Notes under the pieces: model-generated
What the model was told of the DNA's origin: nothing
The model's input: the letters and a program-made list of their open reading frames with translations, nothing else
The model's database searches: none
Assembly: GCA_022844015.1 (NCBI GenBank)
Contig: JALHMO010000002.1
Location: forward strand, 36,457-100,456
Reading direction: 5' to 3'
Source of the DNA: Reyranella sp.
GTDB taxonomy: Bacteria > Pseudomonadota > Alphaproteobacteria > Reyranellales > Reyranellaceae
DNA: 64,000 nt
Program-made: the position numbers and the translations under genes
Part shown: piece by piece, positions 8,970 through 16,010 of the stretch
Numbering within the stretch: position 1 is the first letter of the stretch
Layout: every line of letters begins with the position of its first letter

Positions 8970-10849
8970 TGGCCCACTCCCTCGAGCAGCTGCACGACCG
9001 TTGCGGCGGCCGGAACCTTCTTCGCGAGAACCTGAAGACCGATGCGGGCGAACAGCGGCGGAAGACTGCCCGGCAGGATCAGCCCGTCCGGGCTCGCCGC
9101 TTCCTTGGCGAGCGTTCGAAGAGCTCCCAGCAGCTCGGCGATCTGGGCCGGCGTGGCGGCGCGCGCGGCGACGATGTTCAGGCCCTCGACCAGCAGCTCG
9201 GCCAGCACCGCCCCGCTCAACACCGGCGGCTTGCCGGCCTCGAGAAGCTCGCTGGCCTGCAGCAGGACGCCACGAATGAGCTCTGTTCCGGCACCGCTTG
9301 CCACAGCGCCCTCGAGCTTGAAGAGCCGGCCCGGATTGCGCGCGGCAGCCTGGGCGGCGGCCGATGCGACGGCCAGCCAGCCGCCGGCCGTCAGCAGCTC
9401 GGCGCCCTGCGCTGCCATGGCGCCGGCGATCGCCGACACGACGGCGCTGACCTCCGGTCCGGCCACCCCGCCGACGACCAGCTGCGGCGACGCGGCGATC
9501 TCGCCCAGCACCACGGTGACCAGTTCGACGGCCTGGGCCGGGGACGCCAGCCGCCGCAGCAGCAGGGGATCGCCCTCGCGCAGGACCGGCAGCAGAGCCT
9601 CGATGACCCGGCTGACCACATCGCGACCCACGCCATTCCAGCCGGTGCCGCGCAGCACGAGCGGCAGCGACTCGTTGACGACCTCGAGCGACGTCGCGGC
9701 AAGCTCGAGCAGCAGGGTGCGGTTGACGCCGGCCGGCACGGCCGTGAGCTTGCCGGCCACCTGCTTCACCAGCTCGCGCAGGATCTGCTCGTGGACGGCC
9801 GGGGTGCCGGCGGGGACGACGAGCTCGGGGCGGGCGGCAATGACGCCGATGGCGGCGGACCAGAAGCGGATCCAGGTATCGCGCAGCAGTAGATCCTGGC
9901 CGCCCAGCTTTGCAGCCTCGTCGAGCAGGGAATTGGCCAGCGCACCGACGAGCTGGCCCGCATTCGATCCGCCCGGGCCGCCGACGACCTTGCCGAGAAA
10001 GAAGCCGCGATCCTGCGCCACGGCGCGAATCGCGCCGACCGCCATGGCCGGCAGCCACTGGTCGCGGATCGACTCCCAGCGGACCAGAGCGCCCAGCTGC
10101 GCGCCCGCCGGCGCATTGGCCCAGGCCTTCTCGAAGCCGTCCCTCAGCGGCGCGATCGTCGCGGCGAGCAACGGCTGCAGATGCTGCTCCCGGATCACGA
10201 TCCCCGGATTGTCGGCCAGCGTCGTGAGACCGGCCCGGAACACCGTCACCAGCAGCGATTGGGCGAAGTTCGCCCTGATCCAGCGATCGCCTGTCCATTG
10301 CTCCGGATCGTTGAGGTCGGGCACCAGCGCGCGGCTGCGATCGGCGAGGGCGGCTAACGTCTCCAGCAACGGCTGGCTGGTCCCGGTCGGCCCAAGCAGG
10401 GCAGGAGACGCCTCGCCAAAATCGAGCGCCACATCGGCGAGTGCCAGGGCGAGCCGCAGCCAGGGCGGCGGCGGGCCGTCACCTTCCCATTGCCGCACCA
10501 GGAAGGCGACCGACCGCGCCGGCTCGAAGGGCGTGGCCGACGGCGCGCTCGTGCACACGGCGAACCAGGCGGCGACGATCGGCCCCTCGTGCTCGATGCC
10601 TTCCCTGAGGCCGTTGGTGTCGGCATCCCAATGGGCGGCAAACGTGCCGCCCGCGGCGACCCAGGCTTCGTTCCCGGGCTGGCGGAAGAACTCTGCAGCC
10701 TGCTCGACCGGCGTTCGCGACACCGTGCCGAGCAACGGCAGGGACGCAGGCCGGTCCCGCACATACTGCTCGTAGGCCTCGCGCGAGGCCCGTCCCAGCT
10801 TGATCAACCCCTGGACGCCGAAGACCAGCAGCGTGGGCGTGACGATCAT
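8966..10849 (-). CDS. Large all-helical protein of unknown function
   Basis: 627 residues with very even composition rich in Ala, Leu, Gly and Val. It appears to be a string of amphipathic helices, perhaps an alpha-solenoid. No catalytic motif, Walker motif or Cys cluster is visible. The N-terminus (MIVTPTLLVFGVQGLIKLGRA) is mildly hydrophobic and could associate with membrane. No good ribosome binding site precedes ATG 10849. It is the first gene of the left arm, divergent from the patatin gene across 367 bases, and its stop overlaps the lipoprotein start. The plus strand here is also long and open, but this frame has better protein character. I do not recognise it. Confidence 0.65.
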   Translation of the reverse strand: MIVTPTLLVFGVQGLIKLGRASREAYEQYVRDRPASLPLLGTVSRTPVEQAAEFFRQPGNEAWVAAGGTFAAHWDADTNGLREGIEHEGPIVAAWFAVCTSAPSATPFEPARSVAFLVRQWEGDGPPPPWLRLALALADVALDFGEASPALLGPTGTSQPLLETLAALADRSRALVPDLNDPEQWTGDRWIRANFAQSLLVTVFRAGLTTLADNPGIVIREQHLQPLLAATIAPLRDGFEKAWANAPAGAQLGALVRWESIRDQWLPAMAVGAIRAVAQDRGFFLGKVVGGPGGSNAGQLVGALANSLLDEAAKLGGQDLLLRDTWIRFWSAAIGVIAARPELVVPAGTPAVHEQILRELVKQVAGKLTAVPAGVNRTLLLELAATSLEVVNESLPLVLRGTGWNGVGRDVVSRVIEALLPVLREGDPLLLRRLASPAQAVELVTVVLGEIAASPQLVVGGVAGPEVSAVVSAIAGAMAAQGAELLTAGGWLAVASAAAQAAARNPGRLFKLEGAVASGAGTELIRGVLLQASELLEAGKPPVLSGAVLAELLVEGLNIVAARAATPAQIAELLGALRTLAKEAASPDGLILPGSLPPLFARIGLQVLAKKVPAAATVVQLLEGVGQ

Positions 10850-11086
10850 CGCAAGCTTTCAGGTTCGCTCGCAGCGAGCGATGCGCGTGCGTACACCGCG
10901 CCCGGACCTGTCGGAGGCCGACGCTCGCCCTCGAAGTTCATCCTTCCCCCCGTCCGAGTCAGGCAACTCCGTGAGCAGGGTGGCGTGATCGCCAGGGCAA
11001 TTCAAGGAAGGCGGGTGGCTGCACCCCCTCCCCATTTGCATATCTTGCGGACAGTTTCGAACACGCAACCAAGGCGCGAGATCGAC

Positions 11087-11092
11087 TATAAT
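11087..11092 (+). promoter_or_regulatory. Candidate -10 box for the patatin arm
   Basis: A perfect TATAAT lies in the 367-base divergent intergenic region, about 125 bases before the patatin start. The hexamer 17 bases upstream (CGCAAC) is a poor -35, so activation by a regulator, or a chance match, is possible. The rest of 10850-11216 shows no gene, repeat or clear operator to me, but must carry the control of both arms. Confidence 0.35.
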
Positions 11093-11216
11093 CGACACCA
11101 GCTGTCATGAGAGCGGGGGAACGCAGCCAGGCGACCCGGGCCACCAGGACGACACGGCAGCCGCCGCTCCTCGACGATCGAGGCCACGGAGAGATCGAGC
11201 CACGGGAGCACATGCC

Positions 11217-12392
11217 ATGACGAGCAAGGTGCTGGAGCGCATGACCGCGCCGGGTCCGAAGAAGATCCTCGCTTGCGACGGCGGCGGGATCTTGGGGCTG
11301 ATGAGTGTCGAGATCCTGGCCAGGCTGGAGGCCAACCTGCGCGCCCGGCGCGGCAAGCCCGACCTCGTGCTCGCCGACTATTTCGATTTCGTGTGCGGCA
11401 CGAGCACGGGAGCGATCATCGCGACCTGCATCGCGATCGGCATGTCGACGGCGCAGATTCGCGACTTCTACGTCAGGAGCGGACCGCTGATGTTCGAGTC
11501 GTCGTCGATCTGGAAGCGCCTGCACTTCGCCTACGACAAGGAGCCGCTGGCCGAGCTCCTGCGCCAGGAGATCAATCGCTCGCTCGGCTATACCGGGCAG
11601 TCCGATCCGCCGGCCACGCTGGGCGACGATCGGCTGCGCACGCTCCTCATGATGGTGATGCGCAACCACTCGACCGATTCGCCGTGGCCGGTCTCCAACA
11701 ATCCGCATGCCCGCTACAACGCGCGTGGCCGCAAGGACTGCAACCTTGATCTTCCCTTGTGGCAGCTCGTCCGGGCCAGCACCGCCGCGCCGACCTACTT
11801 CCCGCCCGAGGTCATCGTGTTCGCCCCTGGCACCGACAAGGAGTACTCGTTCCTGTTCGTCGATGGCGGCGTCACGACCTACAACAACCCGGCCTTTCTC
11901 GCCTTCCAGATGGCCACTGCCCGGCCTTATGCCGTGAGCTGGAAGACCGGCATCGACGATCTGCTGATCGTCTCGATCGGCACCGGCCAGGCGCCGCGCG
12001 CCCGCCCCGGCCTGCGGGCCGGCGACCTGTCGCTGCTCGATCACGCCAGAAGCATTCCGTCCGCCCTGATGAATGGGGCATCGGCCGGGCACGACATGTC
12101 GTGCCGGATCCTCGGCGCCTGCCGCTTCGGGGCGCCGATCGACCGCGAGTTCGGTGCATGCCTGGCGGCAGCCGGCGAGCCCTCCAACTGGACCAGCCCC
12201 AAGCTCTTCACCTACGTCCGCTACGATCCGGAGGTCACCAAGGCAGGCCTCGAAGCTCTCGGGCTGGCCCGCATCGTCCCGGAGAACGTCCAGGTGATGG
12301 ACTCCGTCGAGTTCGTTGACGACATCCGGAGCGTCGGTGAAGCCTATGCCGCGAAACACGTGACCACGAACCATTTCTCCAATTTCTCCTGA
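11217..12392 (+). CDS. Patatin-like phospholipase
   Basis: 391 residues with the complete patatin signature: an oxyanion-hole CDGGGILGLMSVEIL at about 20-34, the nucleophile elbow GTSTG with Ser63, and the catalytic DGG at Asp216. GGGAG lies eight bases before the ATG. The mature length and the NNPAF segment after the DGG resemble bacterial CapV/patatin effectors. No signal peptide is present, so it should act on the inner leaflet from the cytoplasm. It is the first gene of the right arm, with 33 bases to the next gene. In known conflict systems such enzymes degrade membrane lipids on activation. That role is inferred from context here. Confidence 0.9.
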   Translation: MTSKVLERMTAPGPKKILACDGGGILGLMSVEILARLEANLRARRGKPDLVLADYFDFVCGTSTGAIIATCIAIGMSTAQIRDFYVRSGPLMFESSSIWKRLHFAYDKEPLAELLRQEINRSLGYTGQSDPPATLGDDRLRTLLMMVMRNHSTDSPWPVSNNPHARYNARGRKDCNLDLPLWQLVRASTAAPTYFPPEVIVFAPGTDKEYSFLFVDGGVTTYNNPAFLAFQMATARPYAVSWKTGIDDLLIVSIGTGQAPRARPGLRAGDLSLLDHARSIPSALMNGASAGHDMSCRILGACRFGAPIDREFGACLAAAGEPSNWTSPKLFTYVRYDPEVTKAGLEALGLARIVPENVQVMDSVEFVDDIRSVGEAYAAKHVTTNHFSNFS

Positions 12393-12425
12393 GCTGCCGG
12401 TCGAGACGATCGCGGGAGGGCTGCC

Positions 12426-14429
12426 ATGAGCGCTGCACGACGGGCCTTCGTCATCATGCCGTTCGGCAAGAAGAAGCTGGCCGACGGCACGGAAGTCGAT
12501 TGCGACGACGTCTACAGGCGGCTGATCCAGCCGGCGATCGGCGCCGCGGGGCTGGTGGCGCACCGCGCCGACGCCGACCGGCGCGGCGGGTCGATCCATC
12601 TCGACATGTTCCAGGACCTGCTCCTGTCGGAATTCGTGGTCGCCGACCTGACGATGGACAATCCCAATGTCTGGTACGAGATCGGCGTGCGTCATGCCCT
12701 GCGCTCCGGCGGCACCGTCATGACCTACGCGGCGCGCGATCGCCTGCCCTTCGACATCGCCGGCCAGCGCATGCAGCGCTACACGTTGAAGGAAGGCAAG
12801 CTCGATCCGGATCGGCTGGAGCAGGAACGCACGGCGCTCGGCGAGGCCATCGTGGCGACCCTCGGCGCGTGGCGCGGACGGCGCGCCAGCCCGGTCTACC
12901 AGACGATCCCGAGCCTGCAGGAACCCGACTGGAAGACCCTCAAGGTGGGCGACGTCAACGAGTTCTGGGACGCGCTCGACGCTTGGCGCCGGCGTGTCGA
13001 CATTGCCCGGCGCAACCAGCGGCCCGGCGACATCCTGGTGCTGGCCGACGAGACGCCCAACAGCCTGCTCGAGTTCGAGGCGCTGCGCACGGCAGCCGAC
13101 GCGCTCCTGAAGATGAACCGGCCGCGCTACGCCCTCAGGATACTCGAGGAAGCGCGCAAGCTCGATCCCGACGACGTCAAGGCGATCCAGATCGAAGGCA
13201 TGGCGCTCGGCCGCGTCGAACGATATGCCGAAGCGCGCGACGTCCTCACCACGCTGGCAGCCAGGCACAAGGACGGCGAGACGCTCAGTCTCTTCGCCCG
13301 CACCTGGAAGGACGAGTGGACCCAGGTCTGGAACACCCATCCCCAGCGACAGGAGGATCCGGCTGCTGCGGCGCGCGATACGGCGTCCACGCTGCACAAT
13401 GCCGCCGCCGCCTACCATGACGCGTTTCGCGCCGTCCCCGGCGAGTACTATCCCGGCATCAATGCCCTGACTTTGGGCAGGCTGTGGGAGCACGTCACGG
13501 GGACCGCGAGCAAGCTGCCGCTCGAGAGGATTGCCGCTGGCGTCGGCTGGACCGCCAGCGTCGCCGTGGAACGCGACAAGGACTACTGGTCGCTGGCCAC
13601 GCGCGCCGAGATGGCGCTGGTCGAAGGACGCCAGAAGGAGGCTCTCGCCGACTATGCCGATGCCGCCGCGCTGGCCGTGGCCAACCGCGACCGCTTCGCG
13701 CTCGACTCGTCGAGCCAGCAGCTCGACTTCCTGGGTACGCTGGGCTTCCAGGCCGAGATCGTCGGCGAGGCCGCGAGGATCATCGATCGAGCCGAGAAGC
13801 AGCTCGATGCCCTGGTCGGTGGCCGCAAGCCGGCGCAGGTGGAGCCGCATCGCGTCGTGGTGTTCAGCGGCCACATGATCGACGATCCCGAGGTCCGCGG
13901 GCCGGGCAAGGAAAAGCCGGCGCGCTTCCCGCCCGAGAAGATCGACGCCGCGGCCAAGGCGATTCGACAAAGGCTCGACAAGATCGGCGCCGCCGCGGGC
14001 GATCTCGGCATGTGCGGCGGCGCTTCGGGCGGTGACCTGCTGTTCGCCGAAGCCTGCCTGGAACGCGGCATGCGGATGGAAGTGCGCCTGGCGCGCCGCG
14101 AGGAGGAGTTCCTGGCCGAGTCGGTGACATTCGCCGATCCCGACCGCCGCTGGGAGGAAAGCTTCGAGCAGGTCAAGGAGAACAAGGCGACGACGATGCT
14201 GGTCATGCCGCAGGAGCTGGGGCCGGCGCCGGCTGGCGTCAGCGTGCACGATCGCTGCAATCGCTGGATGCTCTACAGCGCGCTGTCGATGGGCCTGCGC
14301 AAGACCTACTTCGTCACGCTGTGGATCGGCGAGCCGGGCGATGGTCCGGGCGGCACCCAGCACATGGTCGAGCTGGTGCGCAAGCTGACGGGCCGCCGGC
14401 CGGAGATCATCGATCCGAAGACCCTGTGA
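12426..14429 (+). CDS. Nucleotide-sensor protein: NDT-like + TPR/DUF4071 + SLOG-like domains
   Basis: 667 residues with three parts. Residues 1-120 form a nucleoside deoxyribosyltransferase/TIR-like Rossmann domain (AFVIMPFGKK, VVADLTMDNPNVWYEIG). The middle, about 190-440, contains TPR-like helices and YYPGINALTLG near residue 341, which I associate with the DUF4071 (TRAFs-binding) family. From about 475, VVVFSGHMID and MCGGASGGDLLFAEACLERG indicate a SLOG/LOG-like Rossmann domain of the kind that binds nucleotide signals. GGGAGGG precedes the start. Sitting between a patatin and a TIR gene, it is the likely ligand sensor or signal-processing protein of the system. The domain calls are from motifs. 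Confidence 0.75.
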   Translation: MSAARRAFVIMPFGKKKLADGTEVDCDDVYRRLIQPAIGAAGLVAHRADADRRGGSIHLDMFQDLLLSEFVVADLTMDNPNVWYEIGVRHALRSGGTVMTYAARDRLPFDIAGQRMQRYTLKEGKLDPDRLEQERTALGEAIVATLGAWRGRRASPVYQTIPSLQEPDWKTLKVGDVNEFWDALDAWRRRVDIARRNQRPGDILVLADETPNSLLEFEALRTAADALLKMNRPRYALRILEEARKLDPDDVKAIQIEGMALGRVERYAEARDVLTTLAARHKDGETLSLFARTWKDEWTQVWNTHPQRQEDPAAAARDTASTLHNAAAAYHDAFRAVPGEYYPGINALTLGRLWEHVTGTASKLPLERIAAGVGWTASVAVERDKDYWSLATRAEMALVEGRQKEALADYADAAALAVANRDRFALDSSSQQLDFLGTLGFQAEIVGEAARIIDRAEKQLDALVGGRKPAQVEPHRVVVFSGHMIDDPEVRGPGKEKPARFPPEKIDAAAKAIRQRLDKIGAAAGDLGMCGGASGGDLLFAEACLERGMRMEVRLARREEEFLAESVTFADPDRRWEESFEQVKENKATTMLVMPQELGPAPAGVSVHDRCNRWMLYSALSMGLRKTYFVTLWIGEPGDGPGGTQHMVELVRKLTGRRPEIIDPKTL

Positions 14430-14496
14430 AGCATCCAGCCCGGGAAGAGGTGCACGCGATGGCGCAACCCGACCGCAACCGCCGAGCGTACGTCGA

Positions 14497-14524
14497 TTGA
14501 CACGGCGTCCACTCGACTCACAAT
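14497..14524 (+). promoter_or_regulatory. Candidate sigma-70 promoter before the TIR gene
   Basis: TTGACA and CACAAT are separated by 16 bases, within the 138-base gap ahead of the TIR gene. The -35 is perfect and the -10 matches four of six positions. If real, the TIR-STAND pair can be expressed separately from the patatin and sensor genes. Confidence 0.35.
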
Positions 14525-14567
14525 CGGCCGTGGCGACCCGCGCCCGTCGTCACGGCAGGAGACGCTC

Positions 14568-16010
14568 ATGCCCTATGTCGCCGGGGTCGATCACGATTTC
14601 TTCCTGAGCTACGCGCACGGCAACGACCTGCTGCGGGCGTGGTCGCTGCGCGTCGAGACCAAGCTGCGCGGCTCGCTCGAGATCCTGCTCGGCGACAGGG
14701 AGAGAAAGCTGTCGGTCTTCACCGACAGCGAGGACCTGCACGGCAATGGCTTCCTGACGCCGCAACTCAAGCGCGGTGTCGAATCCTCGGCAGCGATCAT
14801 CATCATCCTTACCCATCACTACACGAAGTCCCCGTGGTGCCAGCAGGAGGCGGCATGGTTCGCCTCCGTCGCGCGCGATGCCGCCGACCGCATCTTCGTC
14901 ATTCGTGCCCAGAACGTGGCGCCGGCCGACTGGCCCGCGCCGCTGAAACTCAACGGCGAGCCGATGCTGGGCTACTCCTTCTGCGACGAGGACGAGGCGG
15001 CTCTGCCCTACGGCCTGCATGGCCAGCAGGAACAGCAGCTCGACGGCGCCGTCGTCCGGTTGAGCAAGGCGATGTTCCACTACCTGCGCGGCCGTCGCCC
15101 TCCGCAGCCCCGCCCGGCGGCCACGCCGGCCAGCAAGGATCGGCCCCGGGTGTTCCTGGGCTTCACGACGGAGGATCTCGAGCCGGAGCGGGCAGCGCTG
15201 GCCGACCGGCTGTCGGCCGAGGGCACCTTCGACGTCGACGCTCCCGCCATACCGGACGACATCGAGGAGATTCACGATCGGGTCGTACGCGCCGCCGAGG
15301 AATGCTCGGCGCTGGTGCAGGTCTGCGGTCGCGCCTCCGGTCGCTGGAAACGATCGGCCGACGGCTACATCGCGGGCCAGATACGCCTGTTCGAAGGCAG
15401 GCGACGTCCCAACTGGCTGGCGCGGGCGCCCAACCTCGATCTCGCCAGGCTGCCGTCCTCGCCCTATGCGGACTTCCTGGCGGCGCGCGCCGAGCGCCTC
15501 GGCCCGGAGCCGACGGTCGCCGACCTGCGCGGCATCCTGACGGCGGCCGAGTCGAAGGCAGCTGCCATTGCCTGCACCGTGTTCATCCAGAGCCGCCAGT
15601 CGTACGCGTCGGTCGAGCAACGCCTGCGCCAGAAGCTACACGAGGTCGGCAAGGCCGGCCGGATCAACGCCAGGCTGCTGCCGCTGCCGCCGATCTACGC
15701 GACGACCAACCCGCGGCAGATCGAGGCCCTGCTCGAGCAGCGCAGCCAACGCGCCGTCGACATCCAGGCCGAGATCCTGCTTCTGACGGAGAACAGGGAA
15801 CTGCTCGGCGAGGACCTGGACGAGTATTGGCGCGATTCGAGCAGCGGCGCGGCAACCTGGCCCGCCGCCATCGTCGATGCCACGACGGGTGGTCCGGTCA
15901 TGACGGAGGCCGACATGGGCCATCCAGTGTTCCGCCTGGAAGATCCGGCATTCGCAGCGAGCTTCGCCGACTGGTTGCGCCAGTGCGCCGCGCAGCGGGT
16001 CGCGTCGTGA
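14568..16010 (+). CDS. TIR-domain protein with second TIR-like region
   Basis: 480 residues. Residues 8-110 form a TIR domain: DHDFFLSYAHGND, a VFTDSEDLHG segment, and SPWCQQEAAWF with Glu94 at the position of the NADase catalytic glutamate. The C-terminal two thirds (from about residue 190, PRVFLGFTTEDLEPER) look like a second, divergent TIR/DUF4062-like region. There is no signal peptide. AGGAGA precedes the ATG. The stop overlaps the STAND start by four bases (GTGA), implying coupled, stoichiometric synthesis. TIR enzymes of bacterial immunity deplete NAD+ or make cyclic-ADP-ribose signals. Which of these applies here cannot be read from sequence. Confidence 0.88.
   Translation: MPYVAGVDHDFFLSYAHGNDLLRAWSLRVETKLRGSLEILLGDRERKLSVFTDSEDLHGNGFLTPQLKRGVESSAAIIIILTHHYTKSPWCQQEAAWFASVARDAADRIFVIRAQNVAPADWPAPLKLNGEPMLGYSFCDEDEAALPYGLHGQQEQQLDGAVVRLSKAMFHYLRGRRPPQPRPAATPASKDRPRVFLGFTTEDLEPERAALADRLSAEGTFDVDAPAIPDDIEEIHDRVVRAAEECSALVQVCGRASGRWKRSADGYIAGQIRLFEGRRRPNWLARAPNLDLARLPSSPYADFLAARAERLGPEPTVADLRGILTAAESKAAAIACTVFIQSRQSYASVEQRLRQKLHEVGKAGRINARLLPLPPIYATTNPRQIEALLEQRSQRAVDIQAEILLLTENRELLGEDLDEYWRDSSSGAATWPAAIVDATTGGPVMTEADMGHPVFRLEDPAFAASFADWLRQCAAQRVAS

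Noticed and set aside
9042..10775. 577-codon plus-strand frame opposite the unknown helical protein
   Set aside because: Ser/Arg/Pro-rich, with no hydrophobic periodicity. The minus-strand frame has coupled overlap with the lipoprotein gene and better protein character, though neither has a known domain.
10959..14363. 1134-codon open frame on the minus strand
   Set aside because: It runs antisense to the patatin and sensor genes, whose motifs are unmistakable. Long antisense frames are expected at this GC content, and the translation has no domain.
14639..16006. STAND gene starting far upstream in its open frame
   Set aside because: Those residues are the out-of-frame shadow of the TIR gene. 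The GTG at 16007 with GTGA overlap and the following PYPGFRPF motif mark the real start.
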